Part shown: positions 16,680-25,874 of the stretch, in pieces | How positions within the stretch are numbered: position 1 is the stretch's first letter | Layout of the letters: each line of letters opens with the position of its first letter | Source: Eggerthella sinensis | GTDB taxonomy: Bacteria; Actinomycetota; Coriobacteriia; Coriobacteriales; Eggerthellaceae | DNA: 64,000 nt | Assembly (NCBI RefSeq): GCF_003339815.1 | Contig: NZ_PPTT01000011.1 | Location: forward strand, 53,705 to 117,704 | Direction of reading: 5' to 3' | Notes under the pieces: generated by a model | Told to the model about the DNA's origin: nothing | Databases searched by the model: none | Seen by the model: the letters and a program-made list of their open reading frames with translations, nothing else | Program-made: the position numbers and the translations under genes

Positions 16680-17549
16680 CTACTTGATGACGACGGCTTG
16701 GGCGCCCAGTTCGTAGTAGCGGGAAGCGAACAGTTGCAGGTCGTAGCTCACCTGGCCCGCCAGCGAGTCGCTGACCAGCACGAGGCCCGCGTCCAGGTCG
16801 TAGCCGCTCACCACCACGCAGTGGCTGTTCGCGTACAGGCGGTACGTCCGGTCGCCCTCGCGCGCCACCTGGTAGGCGGTGCCGGGGTCGGCCAGGTCGA
16901 TGGTGCACCAGGCGATGACGGGATGGCCGGCCTCCACTTCGGCAAGCACGTCCTCGAGCGACGAGCCCGTGATGTCGAACGCCTGAAGGGAGGATTCCTG
17001 GGCGGCCAGGTACGCCGACGCGGTGCTCGCGATAGCCGGCGCCATGCAGCTGTGGCCGTCGGTCGAGTGCGGGTCGCCCAGGAACGCCGAGACGAACGTG
17101 CTGTCGCTGAGGGGCAGCCATGCGTCGGCGATGGTGGTTTTCTCCAGATCGAAGCCGTACGAGAGCAGCGCGTTCGTCAGCGCGACGGACTCGCATCCGG
17201 TGGGCAGTTCGGGGTACTGCTGCTCGGCGGGCACGTCGATCGAGACGGAACGCTGCGTGTCGGAGCTCTCGGCCTGCAGGGCGGCCACGTCGTTCGTGGC
17301 GCGCTGCTCGGCATCGATATCGGCGACGGCCAGCCGCGACGACAGCAGCGGGAAGGCAACCACGGCGGCCAGGAGCACGGTTGCCGCTCCGAAGCACAGG
17401 CGCGTGGCGGCCCACCGGCCGCGTCTCCGGCTGAACAGTGGTCGCGTGCCGCGGCGCGGATGGGGGAGGAACTGCCGGGCGAACAGCCGACGCCGGTACG
17501 TGGTGGTGCGAACGCGGGAGGTGCGTCGTTCGGTCGGTTCGAAAGCCAT
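16680..17549 (-). CDS. Membrane-anchored C39-like cysteine peptidase
   Basis: About 289 residues: a basic N-terminus, one membrane helix (about 50-72) and an exported peptidase_C39_2-type domain. The likely nucleophile is Cys119 in PTGCESVAL, with His in ANSHCVVVSGYD and Asp in LVSDSLAG completing a papain-like triad. Proteins of this family are common on actinobacterial surfaces and act on peptides or cell-wall substrates. The ATG at 17549 follows GAAGGGT; further upstream in-frame starts are unlikely. Confidence 0.82.
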   Translation of the reverse strand: MAFEPTERRTSRVRTTTYRRRLFARQFLPHPRRGTRPLFSRRRGRWAATRLCFGAATVLLAAVVAFPLLSSRLAVADIDAEQRATNDVAALQAESSDTQRSVSIDVPAEQQYPELPTGCESVALTNALLSYGFDLEKTTIADAWLPLSDSTFVSAFLGDPHSTDGHSCMAPAIASTASAYLAAQESSLQAFDITGSSLEDVLAEVEAGHPVIAWCTIDLADPGTAYQVAREGDRTYRLYANSHCVVVSGYDLDAGLVLVSDSLAGQVSYDLQLFASRYYELGAQAVVIK

Positions 17550-17766
17550 GGTCGCACCCTTCTCTTCGGTCGGCATGTTCCGAGCATATCGGACGATGTT
17601 GAAAACAACCTGAAAGACATCCCCCTCACCACGAACACGTCTCGCGTTGCCGTATTGTTTCACTCGTCGCAAAACCTCCTCATTTCGTCGCCGCCGCGTG
17701 CGCCGCCGCCGGTTTCGTGCGATGCTGCACCCGACGACATTTCGCGAAGTTTTTTCGCCGAACCCC

Positions 17767-17797
17767 TTGACCCTCCTCATGCAGGAGGCTGTTGAAT
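17767..17797 (+). promoter_or_regulatory. MerR-type promoter with overlapping operator
   Basis: TTGACC (17767-17772) and TTGAAT (17792-17797) are separated by 19 bp, the over-long spacer typical of MerR-activated promoters. The spacer contains the dyad CCTCCT-CATGC-AGGAGG (17772-17788). It lies 24 bases upstream of the merR-like gene, implying autoregulation. Confidence 0.7.
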
Positions 17798-17820
17798 GCG
17801 ATGCGAAGGAGGTGAGAACC

Positions 17821-18630
17821 GTGTTCTACATCGGAGAGTTCTCGAAGATGGGCAAGACCACCATCAAGACGCTGCACCACTACGACCGCATCGGGCTGCT
17901 GCATCCGGAGGCCGTCGACGGCGCCACCGGGTACCGGCTGTACACGACGCGCCAGCTCATAGAGCTGCACCGCATCCAGGCGCTTCGGCAGGCGGGGCTG
18001 TCCATCGACGAGGTGGCGGCCATCGTGCGCGGCGCCGATCCGCGTCCCATCCTCATGCAGCGTCGCGACGAGATCGAACGAGAGCTCGCCGCGCGCCAAG
18101 ACCGTCTTGCGCGCATCGCATTCATGCTCGACAACGAAGAAAAGGGGTTTCCCATGGACTATCAGGCAACTATGAAAGAGCTTCCCAGCTGCATCGTGTT
18201 CTCCAAAACGATGACCGTCCCCACCTATTCCGCGTACTTCGAGGTCATTCCCGCCATCGGCCGCGCCGTGAAAGCGGCGAACCCCGATCTCACGTGCGCC
18301 ACGCCCGAGTACTGCTTCATCACGTACCTCGACGGCGAGTACAAAGAGCGCGACATCACGATGAAGTATTCGGAAGCCGTCGAGGAATACGGCGTGGAAA
18401 CCGACGGCATCGTGTTCGAAGAGGTGCCTGCGGCCACCGTCGTGTCCGTCATGCACCGCGGCCCGTACGCCGACCTGCCGCGCGCCTACGCGTTCGCGAT
18501 GGATTGGGTGGAGCAGAACGGCTACCGCATGGTCGACCTGCCGCGCGAAAGCTACATCGACGGCATCTGGAACAACATTCCCGAAAGCGATTGGCTCACC
18601 GAGATCCAAGTCCCGGTCGAGAAGAAGTAA
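17821..18630 (+). CDS. MerR-family regulator with GyrI-like ligand domain
   Basis: A 269-residue activator of the BmrR/TipA type. Residues 1-70 are the MerR winged helix (YIGEFSKMGKTTIKTLHHYDRIGLL). A coiled coil follows (about 75-110), then a GyrI-like small-molecule domain (about 120-269). The GTG at 17821 was chosen because AAGGAGG lies just upstream and homology starts there. Proteins of this kind bind drugs or lipophilic cations; a MerR-type promoter precedes the gene. No obvious target gene lies downstream. Confidence 0.9.
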   Translation: MFYIGEFSKMGKTTIKTLHHYDRIGLLHPEAVDGATGYRLYTTRQLIELHRIQALRQAGLSIDEVAAIVRGADPRPILMQRRDEIERELAARQDRLARIAFMLDNEEKGFPMDYQATMKELPSCIVFSKTMTVPTYSAYFEVIPAIGRAVKAANPDLTCATPEYCFITYLDGEYKERDITMKYSEAVEEYGVETDGIVFEEVPAATVVSVMHRGPYADLPRAYAFAMDWVEQNGYRMVDLPRESYIDGIWNNIPESDWLTEIQVPVEKK

Positions 18631-18643
18631 CGCCGATGCTCAA

Positions 18644-18670
18644 GAGGGCGCCGCGTCAGCGAGCGCCCTC
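18644..18670. terminator. Hairpin between MerR and toxin genes
   Basis: GAGGGCGC (18644-18651) pairs with GCGCCCTC (18663-18670) between two convergent genes. There is no T tract, so it is a weak or bidirectional terminator at best. Confidence 0.5.
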
Positions 18671-18681
18671 GGCGGCTGGAA

Positions 18682-19002
18682 TCAGTCGTCCAGGAATTCG
18701 AACCCGTATTGGTCCGTGTCCTGCCTAGTGTGGAAGATACGGTGCACGGTCAACGTGTCGGCGGTGTAGGTGTAATAGATCCAGTAACGCTTCGCAAGCA
18801 TGCGCCGATATGTTTTACGAACCAAGTCGTCATCGAAAAATGGTTGGCCGAGGTCTGGAAGTTCGGCTGCGCGCTCGATGGTCGAAAAAAGAGCATCGGA
18901 GACGTTGCGCGCGGCTTGCGGGGACTTCAACGTGAGCGCGATGTAGACGAGGATGCCGTCGAGGTCGGCGCTCGCGCGCGGCCTGAACTCAATCCTGCGC
19001 AT
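18682..19002 (-). CDS. RelE/ParE-family toxin
   Basis: A 106-residue toxin of the RelE/ParE superfamily: RPRASADLDGILVYI in the first helix, then KTYRRMLAKRYWIYYTY and a closing VHRIFHTRQDTDQY. ParE members poison gyrase and RelE members cut mRNA; the sequence alone does not separate them. The start overlaps the 3' end of the antitoxin gene by 14 bases, the usual antitoxin-first arrangement. Confidence 0.88.
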   Translation of the reverse strand: MRRIEFRPRASADLDGILVYIALTLKSPQAARNVSDALFSTIERAAELPDLGQPFFDDDLVRKTYRRMLAKRYWIYYTYTADTLTVHRIFHTRQDTDQYGFEFLDD

Positions 19003-19297
19003 TGAGCTGCTCCGCCGCTTCGATGAGCTGAGTGGCGCGCGCCTTGACATCGTCATACGAGATTGCGGCAGGGTGGTATTTTTCCTCGATCTCGGCTTCG
19101 CGCAGCTTGCGAACGGCACGCTCGTGTTGCAGATGCTCGTCGTAGGCGTCGCTGTCGATGACGACGAGGGACGCGGAGCCGTTCTTCGTCATGATGATGG
19201 GCTCCCGCGTTTCGCGGGCGAGCGTTTCGATATCGTTGAGGCGCGTGCGAAGATCGCTGATAGGCCGAATCTGGGGCAGAGCTGCTTGCATGACCAT
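18989..19297 (-). CDS. Phd/YefM-type antitoxin
   Basis: About 102 residues. The N-terminal Phd/YefM DNA-binding fold is seen in PISDLRTRLNDIETLARETREPIIMTKNGSASLVVIDSDAYD. The acidic C-terminal helix would wrap the toxin. The ATG at 19297 is closest to AAGGAGG; another ATG is two codons in. It binds the upstream dyad (19309-19347) in related systems, repressing the pair. Confidence 0.88.
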   Translation of the reverse strand: MVMQAALPQIRPISDLRTRLNDIETLARETREPIIMTKNGSASLVVIDSDAYDEHLQHERAVRKLREAEIEEKYHPAAISYDDVKARATQLIEAAEQLNAQD

Positions 19298-19308
19298 AGT
19301 GCCTCCTT

Positions 19309-19347
19309 GGTACAAATTTATCATATATTTATACCAAAATTTGTACC
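19309..19347. promoter_or_regulatory. Toxin-antitoxin operator and promoter
   Basis: GGTACAAATTT (19309-19319) and AAATTTGTACC (19337-19347) form a perfect 11-bp inverted repeat enclosing an AT-only stretch that includes likely -10 sequences on the minus strand. Its base composition contrasts sharply with the GC-rich surroundings. Confidence 0.7.
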
Positions 19348-19373
19348 ATAACGCAAGAGAAGCGGTTGCAACG

Positions 19374-20783
19374 CTACCTCATGAGCAGCCTCAGCAGCTT
19401 GATCTTGTCGCCGAACGGGGGGTTGCGGATGGGCATCTCGATCCACGTGCCCTTCGTCAGCGTGGACTTGTAGTGCGTGAAGCAGTCGAAGCCCACCTTT
19501 CCGTGGTAGGCGCCCATGCCGGAGTTGCCCACGCCGCCGAAGCCCATGTGGTTGTTCGCGAGGTGCACCACCACGTCGTTGATGGTGGCGCCGCCGAACG
19601 GCAGCTCGCGGATCACGCGCTGCTGCACGGCTTTGTCGTCGCTGAAGATGTAGGTGGCCAGCGGTTTCTCGAAGGTGCGCACGATGGCGAAGGCCTCGTC
19701 GAGCGTCTTGTATGTGATGACGGGCAGCGCGGGCCCGAAAATCTCCTCGTTCATGACGGGGTCTTCCAGCGTCACGCCGCGCAGGCAGGTGGGCTCGATG
19801 CGCAGCGTCTCGGCGTCGCCGTGCCCGCCGAACGCCACCGATGCGTCGGGATTGCGGTTTTCGATGAGCCCCATGACGCGGTCGAAATGGCGGCGGTTGA
19901 TCATGTGCGGCCACTCGTCGCAGGCGAGGATGTCCGCGCCGTAATACTGGTGGAAGCACGCGTCGAGTTGCTCCACGAGGCTGTCCGCCACGCGCTCGTG
20001 CACGAGGAAGTAGTCGGGCGCCACGCAGGTCTGCCCCGAGTTGATGCCCTTGCCCCAGGCGATGCGCTGCGCCGCGCGCTTCACGTTGGCGCTCTCGTCC
20101 ACGATGCAGGGGCTCTTGCCGCCCAGTTCCAGCGTCATGGGCGTGAGGTGCTTCGCCGCCGCTTCCATAATAGTGTGGCCCACGTTCGGGCTGCCGGTGA
20201 AGAACAGCTTGTCCCAACGCGTTTCGAGCAGCCAGTCGTTCATGGCGCCCGATCCGGGGAAGCCGCACACGAACTCGGGCGGGAACACGCTGGCCAGCAT
20301 CTCGATGAGCAGCTCGCTCGTGGCCTTCGAGGTGCGCGAGGGCTTGAGCGCCACGCAGTTGCCGGCGGCGATGGCGTCCACGAGGGGCACGAGCGCCAGC
20401 TGCACGGGATAGTTCCACGGGCTCAGCACCAGCACGACGCCCATCGGGCTCGGGTACACCTTCGACGTGGCGTGGAAGTGCACGATGGGGGTGGGCACGC
20501 GGCGCGGCCGCGACCAGGAGCCCAGGTGCTTGAGGCAGGTGGAAATCTCGTCGTACACCAGGCCGAGCTCGGTGGCGTAGCCTTCGAAGGGCGCTTTGCC
20601 CAGGTCGGCCGTCAGCGCGGCCAGGATGCGCTCCTCGTTCGCCTTGAGGTAGGCGCGCAGCTGCTCGAGCGCGCGCTTGCGATGCTCCACGGGCAGCGTG
20701 GCGCCGCTCTGGAAGTACGCGCGCATCTTCTGCGCTTGGGCTTCGACGTCGGCAAGGCTCTCGAAGGTGGGGACGGTGGACAT
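19374..20783 (-). CDS. Aldehyde dehydrogenase
   Basis: A 469-residue NAD(P)-dependent aldehyde dehydrogenase of the class-3-like group. The catalytic Cys is in NSGQTCVAPDYF, the general base Glu in TLELGGKSP, and the coenzyme region in FTGSPNVGHTIM; VLSPWNYPVQLAL is also typical. It oxidises an aldehyde to the acid. It is the last gene of a three-gene operon after an unknown protein and an iron alcohol dehydrogenase, so alcohol to aldehyde to acid conversion (or the reverse) is likely. Confidence 0.93.
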   Translation of the reverse strand: MSTVPTFESLADVEAQAQKMRAYFQSGATLPVEHRKRALEQLRAYLKANEERILAALTADLGKAPFEGYATELGLVYDEISTCLKHLGSWSRPRRVPTPIVHFHATSKVYPSPMGVVLVLSPWNYPVQLALVPLVDAIAAGNCVALKPSRTSKATSELLIEMLASVFPPEFVCGFPGSGAMNDWLLETRWDKLFFTGSPNVGHTIMEAAAKHLTPMTLELGGKSPCIVDESANVKRAAQRIAWGKGINSGQTCVAPDYFLVHERVADSLVEQLDACFHQYYGADILACDEWPHMINRRHFDRVMGLIENRNPDASVAFGGHGDAETLRIEPTCLRGVTLEDPVMNEEIFGPALPVITYKTLDEAFAIVRTFEKPLATYIFSDDKAVQQRVIRELPFGGATINDVVVHLANNHMGFGGVGNSGMGAYHGKVGFDCFTHYKSTLTKGTWIEMPIRNPPFGDKIKLLRLLMR

Positions 20784-20809
20784 GCGACACTCCTTCGCGG
20801 TGCGGGTTC

Positions 20810-21997
20810 CTAGTAGGCGGCCTCGAGGATGGCTTGCGCGTCCTCGAGGGTGATCTCGGTTTCGTTGTACAGCGCGGCGCCGTCGTAGCGCGCCTGCTTG
20901 GCCACGGCGGGCAAGTCTTCGCGGGCCACGCCCAGCTCCGACAGGCGCAACGGCACGCTGTAGGTGTCGTGGTACAGGTCGTTGAGCGAGGCCAGGTGCT
21001 CGCAGAACGCGCGATCGCGCTCGTCGGACGAGGCGTTCGCTCCAAGCCCCGCGGCGCGCGCCGGCGCCAGCGCGTCCAGCAGTTCGCCGTAGAGGCCCGC
21101 GTGGATGCCGCGGTCCAGGTTGAAGCGCACGCAGTGGGGAAGCAGCATCATCATGGCCTGGCCGTGGGGGATGTGGCACAACCCGCCCAGCGAGTGGCCG
21201 ATGGCGTGCACGATGCCCACCATGGCGTTCGAGAACGCGGCGCCCGCCATGAGCGAGGCCAGCGCCAGGTTCGTGCGGGCGTCGGCGTTCGCGCCGTCGC
21301 GGCAGGCCGCGGGCAGGTTCGCCGCAATGAGCTCGACGGCCTTCACGGCGAAGGCGTCGGACACGGGGTTCTTCTGGATGGACGTGTAGGCCTCGATGGC
21401 GTGGGTGAGCGCGTCCATGCCGGTGGTGGCGGTGAGCTTCGGCGGCAGCGACGAGGTGAGCGCCGGATCGAGAATGGCCACGTGCGGCACCAGCTTGTAG
21501 GAGGTGAACGACAGCTTCGCGTGCTTCTGCGTGTCGGCCACCACGGCCACGAGCGTCACCTCGCTGCCGGTGCCGGCCGTCGTGGGCACGGCGATGAACG
21601 GCGGCAGGTCGGCGTGCAGGATCTCGGAGCCTTGCAGCGTAGCGAAATCGACGCCCTCGCAGGCGAGCGAGGCGGCCGCGCCCTTCGTCGTGTCGATGAC
21701 CGAGCCGCCGCCGATGGCGATGAACCCGTCGCAGCCGCGCGCGGCGTAGAGGCGCGCAACCTCGTTCACCACGTCCATCGACGAATCAGGCGGCACCCGG
21801 TCGAACACCTCGTAGGCCACGCCGGCCGCGTCCAGCACGCCGGTGAGCTTCGCGGCCACGCCCAGCTTCATGAGGCCGGCGTCGGTCATGACGAGGGGGT
21901 GCGACATGCCGCGGTCGGCCACCTCGTCGGGCAGCTTGTCAAGCGCGTGGGCGCCGCAGACGATCTTCGTGGGGCAGCTGAATTCGAAACCGTTCAT
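20810..21997 (-). CDS. Iron-containing alcohol dehydrogenase
   Basis: A 395-residue group-III alcohol dehydrogenase. The NAD motif is AIGGGSVIDTTKG, and the iron ligands fall in GMDALTHAIEAY (Asp, His region) and in HAIGHSLGGLCHIPHG. PTTAGTGSEVT is also conserved. It interconverts an alcohol and an aldehyde using NAD(P)H. The aldehyde dehydrogenase gene follows at 26 bases. The substrate is not evident. Confidence 0.93.
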   Translation of the reverse strand: MNGFEFSCPTKIVCGAHALDKLPDEVADRGMSHPLVMTDAGLMKLGVAAKLTGVLDAAGVAYEVFDRVPPDSSMDVVNEVARLYAARGCDGFIAIGGGSVIDTTKGAAASLACEGVDFATLQGSEILHADLPPFIAVPTTAGTGSEVTLVAVVADTQKHAKLSFTSYKLVPHVAILDPALTSSLPPKLTATTGMDALTHAIEAYTSIQKNPVSDAFAVKAVELIAANLPAACRDGANADARTNLALASLMAGAAFSNAMVGIVHAIGHSLGGLCHIPHGQAMMMLLPHCVRFNLDRGIHAGLYGELLDALAPARAAGLGANASSDERDRAFCEHLASLNDLYHDTYSVPLRLSELGVAREDLPAVAKQARYDGAALYNETEITLEDAQAILEAAY

Positions 21998-22025
21998 GGG
22001 GGGCTCCTTTTGCGGACGGCGGCGC

Positions 22026-22556
22026 TTACGCGCGCGGGGTTGACATGGCGGGCTTGGGCGCGCGATACGCGGCGCGCCAGCCGAAGAACAGCTTGAGCAG
22101 CGCCGTGAACATATACGTGAGGGCGACGCCCGTGTTGTTGGGCCCGCGCGTGGAGAACGCGCGCTGCGCGAGCGCGGCCTTCAGCGTCATGCCGCCCGTG
22201 AAGCACGCAAAGGCGTAGGCGAGCGAGCGAAACGCGATGACGTAGTCCACGGTGGTCGCGTGCGCATCGGCGCTGGCAAGGCCGCTGCCCGGCTCCACGT
22301 CGGTGGCGATGGCGGCGGGAGGCACGCGTTTGAACGCGCCGGAGGCGCTGCGCCGGCAGGCGCACCTCAGGTTCGTGCCGCTCACGGTGAGCATGAACGT
22401 GTAGCCGGGCTCGAGGTAGTCCACCTCCGCGCGAATCTTCGGCGACACGTGCTTGAACAGGTTGATGAGGTGGGGAAGCAGGCGCAGCAGCAAGCGGACG
22501 TACAGCGCCTCGAAGCGCTGCCCCACGCTCAAGCGCGGGCGTGATGATTCAGCCAT
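22026..22556 (-). CDS. Conserved-looking protein of unknown function, possibly SCP2-like
   Basis: A 176-residue protein at the head of the alcohol/aldehyde dehydrogenase operon, 28 bases before the alcohol dehydrogenase. I cannot assign it firmly. The pattern VDYVIAFRSLAYAFACFTGG followed by MTLKAALAQRAFSTRGPNN resembles the substrate-pocket region of SCP2/sterol-carrier-like domains, which bind lipids, so an aliphatic or isoprenoid substrate for the operon is conceivable. The N-terminal part is basic and helical. The ATG at 22556 follows GAGGAG. Confidence 0.6.
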   Translation of the reverse strand: MAESSRPRLSVGQRFEALYVRLLLRLLPHLINLFKHVSPKIRAEVDYLEPGYTFMLTVSGTNLRCACRRSASGAFKRVPPAAIATDVEPGSGLASADAHATTVDYVIAFRSLAYAFACFTGGMTLKAALAQRAFSTRGPNNTGVALTYMFTALLKLFFGWRAAYRAPKPAMSTPRA

Positions 22557-22850
22557 GCGGGCTCCTCTGACGGCATCGTTGACAACGCCTCGTATGATAC
22601 CGCGCTCCTTGTGCGTCAGCAGCCACGTTCTTGGGAAAACCGGTTGTTGGAAGGGCCTGCGCGGCCTGTGTGCTCCTCCGGGTGTACGGCTTGGTTTCGG
22701 GGAGTACACCAGATGGTGTAATTCCGTGTCGCAAAGGTGACAATTGCCTTCGAGGCGCTTCCTTGCGCGAGGCGGCGTGATAAGGTGACCGCATTACATC
22801 GGTACGTACAGTAATCAGAGACCATCACGAATCCAAGGAGCGTGAAGCAC
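22557..22850. promoter_or_regulatory. Divergent promoter region with inverted repeats
   Basis: No gene is seen in these 294 bases between the dehydrogenase operon and htrA. TACACCA-GA-TGGTGTA (22705-22720) is a 16-bp palindrome, and GGTGTAC (22681-22687) with GTACACC (22704-22710) makes an overlapping longer inverted repeat. These are plausible operator sites; the regulator is unknown. Confidence 0.45.
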
Positions 22851-24305
22851 ATGACTGATACGCATGGCAACACCCCCGGCACCGGCCCTGTGCCGCCGAC
22901 GCAGGGCGAGGAACATGCCCAGCACGCGGCCCCCACGGGCCAGCAGCCATATTATCAGCAGCAGCAATACTACCAGCAGCCGCAGCATCCCCAGCATCCG
23001 GCGGGCTCGGTGAACGTCGAGAGGAAGTCGCACGGCGGCCGCACGTTCCTGCTGGCCTTCTGCGGCGCAGCCGTGGCATGCGCCATCGGCCTGGGCGGCT
23101 TCGGCATTTGGCAGGCCTCCACGGGCGGTTCTTCCAGCAGCGACGGCGGCTCGTCCACGCAGCTGGGCTCGCAGAACTCCGGCAGCATCAACGCCACCGA
23201 CGCCGAGTCCGACCAGACGCTGGCCGAGGCCGTGGCGCAGAAGGCCCTGCCCTCCGTGGCGGCCATCGACGTGTACGCCAACCAGTCGAGCTCGGGTAGC
23301 ATGTTCGGCAACGGCACGAACAGCGGTTCCGACTCCGGCACGCTGACGGAAGCTTCCCTCGGCAGCGGCGTCGTGCTGACGGCCGACGGCTACATCATTA
23401 CGAACTACCACGTCATCGCAGGCGGCGACGCGTACAAGGTCACCATCGAAGGCGAAACTTACGACGCCGACGTCGTGGGCAGCGATCCCAGCTCCGACAT
23501 CGCGGTCATCAAGGCCAAGGACGCGAGCGGCCTCACGCCCGTTGAGATCGGCGACTCCGACGACCTCATCATCGGCGAGTGGGTTATGACCATCGGCAGC
23601 CCGTTCGGCCTCGAGCAGTCCGTTGCCACCGGCATCGTGTCGGCCACCAGCCGTTCGCAGATCATGGACGCCAGCACCGACCAGTACGGCCAGAGCTCCG
23701 GCGAGACCACCATCTACCCGAACATGATCCAGACCGACGCGGCCATCAACCCCGGTAACTCGGGCGGCGCCCTCGTGGACGCCGACGGCAAGCTCATCGG
23801 CATCAACACGCTGATCACGTCCTACTCGGGCAACTACTCCGGCGTCGGCTTCGCCATCCCGGTGAACTACGCGGTGAACCTTGCCCAGCAGATCATCGAC
23901 GGCAAGACCCCGACCCATGCACAGCTCGGCGTGTCCCTGTCCACGGTGAACGCTCAGAACGCCCAGCGCTACGGCCTGTCGGCTGATGCCGGCGCGTACG
24001 TCGCCGCGGTGAGCGAGGGCTCCGGCGCTGCCGAGGCCGGCCTGCAGGAAGGCGACATCATCACGAAGTTCGACGGCGAGAACGTGGAATCTGCCAGCGA
24101 CCTCATGCTGGACGTCCGTTCCAAGAACCCCGGCGACAAGGTGACGCTTGACGTGAACCGCAACGGCGAGACCAAGCAGATCGAGGTCACGCTCGGCTCC
24201 GACGAGAGCACCCAGAACGCCTCGACCCAGCAGAACAACGCCCAGGAGTCCATGCTCGAGCGCCTCTTCGGCGGCAACAGCAGCTCCCAGCAAGACGCGG
24301 CGTAG
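22851..24305 (+). CDS. htrA: HtrA/DegP-family membrane-anchored serine protease
   Basis: About 484 residues. A Gln/Tyr/Pro-rich cytoplasmic N-terminus (1-60) is followed by one membrane helix (65-87), a Ser/Gly-rich linker, a trypsin-like domain and a C-terminal PDZ domain (about 355-455). The catalytic triad is His187 in NYHVIAGG, Asp216 in PSSDIAVI and Ser304 in GNSGGAL. It would degrade or refold damaged envelope proteins outside the membrane. The ATG at 22851 sits ten bases after AAGGAG. It ends at a strong terminator. Confidence 0.93.
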   Translation: MTDTHGNTPGTGPVPPTQGEEHAQHAAPTGQQPYYQQQQYYQQPQHPQHPAGSVNVERKSHGGRTFLLAFCGAAVACAIGLGGFGIWQASTGGSSSSDGGSSTQLGSQNSGSINATDAESDQTLAEAVAQKALPSVAAIDVYANQSSSGSMFGNGTNSGSDSGTLTEASLGSGVVLTADGYIITNYHVIAGGDAYKVTIEGETYDADVVGSDPSSDIAVIKAKDASGLTPVEIGDSDDLIIGEWVMTIGSPFGLEQSVATGIVSATSRSQIMDASTDQYGQSSGETTIYPNMIQTDAAINPGNSGGALVDADGKLIGINTLITSYSGNYSGVGFAIPVNYAVNLAQQIIDGKTPTHAQLGVSLSTVNAQNAQRYGLSADAGAYVAAVSEGSGAAEAGLQEGDIITKFDGENVESASDLMLDVRSKNPGDKVTLDVNRNGETKQIEVTLGSDESTQNASTQQNNAQESMLERLFGGNSSSQQDAA

Positions 24306-24333
24306 TTCCCCAACGTACCATCTCCCCCTTTGA

Positions 24334-24362
24334 CGAAGGCCCCCGGATACCGGGGGCCTTCG
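24334..24362 (+). terminator. Intrinsic terminator of htrA
   Basis: CGAAGGCCCCCGG (24334-24346) and CCGGGGGCCTTCG (24350-24362) form a 13-bp perfect stem with a 3-base loop, 28 bases after the htrA stop. Confidence 0.8.
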
Positions 24363-24490
24363 TTCGTCCCGTCTGTCCTTTGCGTGGAATGGCTGGAAAC
24401 GGGGGCGCATGGGGACGCGGGGGATTTCATTTTCGGGTAAGATGGGCGGTTAGAACAGCAAAAGGAACCACCACCGAGAGGATAAGGCTT

Positions 24491-25207
24491 ATGTCTGAAC
24501 AATACCGATACGACCGCGTGCTGCTCAAGTTATCTGGCGAAGCGCTGGCGGGAGATGTCGGGTACGGCATCGATCCCAAGGTGGTTGACGACCTGGCCGA
24601 CCAGATTGCCGACATCGTGCACGACGGCGTGCAGCTGGCCGTGGTCGTGGGCGGCGGCAACATCTTCCGCGGGCTCGCCGGCTCGGCCGAGGGCATGGAT
24701 CGCGCGCAGGCCGACTACATCGGCATGCTGGCCACCGTCATGAACGCTCTCGCCCTGCAGGACGCCTTCGAGCGCCACGGCATCTTCTCGCGTGTGCAGA
24801 GCGCCATCAACATGCAGGAAGTGTCCGAGCCCTACATCCGCCGTCGCGCCATCCGTCACCTGGAGAAGGGCCGCGTGGTCATCCTGGCCGCCGGCACGGG
24901 CAACCCGTACTTCACCACCGACACGACGGCTGCGCTGCGCGCGTGCGAGCTGGACGTGGACGTGCTCATGAAGGCCACGAAGGTGGACGGCGTGTACGAC
25001 AGCGACCCGAAGAAGAACCCCGACGCGAAGCGCTACGACACCATCAGCTACATGGACGTGCTGTCGAAGGGCCTCAACGTCATGGATTCCACGGCCACGT
25101 CGCTGTGCATGGACAACCATCTGCCGATGATCGTGTTCGACCTGACGACCAAGGGCAACATTTCGCGTGCTTTGAAGGGCGAAAGCGTCGGAACCACGGT
25201 AGAATAA
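24491..25207 (+). CDS. pyrH: UMP kinase
   Basis: A 238-residue bacterial UMP kinase, converting UMP to UDP. The amino-acid-kinase fold shows [11 protein letters not shown] at the start, [10 protein letters not shown] for nucleotide binding, the [18 protein letters not shown] block and [13 protein letters not shown]. The ATG at 24491 follows GAGAGGA-type sequence. It heads the conserved run pyrH-frr-uppS-cdsA-dxr; TAAGAT at 24438-24443 may be its -10. Confidence 0.97.
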   Translation: MSEQYRYDRVLLKLSGEALAGDVGYGIDPKVVDDLADQIADIVHDGVQLAVVVGGGNIFRGLAGSAEGMDRAQADYIGMLATVMNALALQDAFERHGIFSRVQSAINMQEVSEPYIRRRAIRHLEKGRVVILAAGTGNPYFTTDTTAALRACELDVDVLMKATKVDGVYDSDPKKNPDAKRYDTISYMDVLSKGLNVMDSTATSLCMDNHLPMIVFDLTTKGNISRALKGESVGTTVE

Positions 25208-25276
25208 CGATAACGCATCTGCGCGCCGCCTCCGTTGCGCGGCGCGTTGCTCAGGAGCAGGGTGAAAGGAACCGGG

Positions 25277-25834
25277 ATGATCGACGATATTATGCTGGAC
25301 GCGGAAGAGCGTATGCAGAAGGCTCTCTCTTCGCTGGGCGAGGCGTTCGCCTCCGTGCGTACGGGCCGCGCGAACGCGATGGTGCTCGACCGCATCAGGG
25401 TTGACTACTACGGCGTGCCGACGCCGGTGAACCAGATGGCGGGCATCAAGACGCCCGACGCGCACATGCTGGTCATCGAGCCGTGGGACAAGGGCGTGCT
25501 CGGCGCCATCGAACATGCCATCATGCAGAGCGACCTGGGCGTGACGCCGTCCAACGACGGTTCCGTCATCCGCCTGCCGTTCCCCGCGCTCACCGAGGAG
25601 CGTCGCCGCGACCTGGTGAAGCAGTGCAAGGGCTACGCCGAGGAAGCACGCGTGGCCGTGCGCAACGCCCGCCGCGATGCCAACAGCGCCATCGAGCGCG
25701 CCGTCAAGGAGGAAAGCCTTCCCGAGGACGACGAGCGTCGCGGCCAGGCCGAGGTCCAGAAGCTCACGGACAAGTACATCGCCGAAGTCGACGAATCCTT
25801 CAAGAAGAAGGAAGCGGAAGTGATGGAGATCTAG
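25277..25834 (+). CDS. frr: Ribosome recycling factor
   Basis: A 185-residue RRF that splits post-termination ribosomes with EF-G. The N-terminal FASVRTGRAN and VDYYGVPTPVNQMA blocks and the C-terminal VRNARRDAN helix are diagnostic, and the length is normal. The ATG at 25277 follows GAAAGGA. It sits between pyrH and uppS as in most bacteria. Confidence 0.97.
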   Translation: MIDDIMLDAEERMQKALSSLGEAFASVRTGRANAMVLDRIRVDYYGVPTPVNQMAGIKTPDAHMLVIEPWDKGVLGAIEHAIMQSDLGVTPSNDGSVIRLPFPALTEERRRDLVKQCKGYAEEARVAVRNARRDANSAIERAVKEESLPEDDERRGQAEVQKLTDKYIAEVDESFKKKEAEVMEI

Positions 25835-25874
25835 GGTTCCGTTCAAGTAAGGGAGAGACGGCCGTCAGGTAAAC

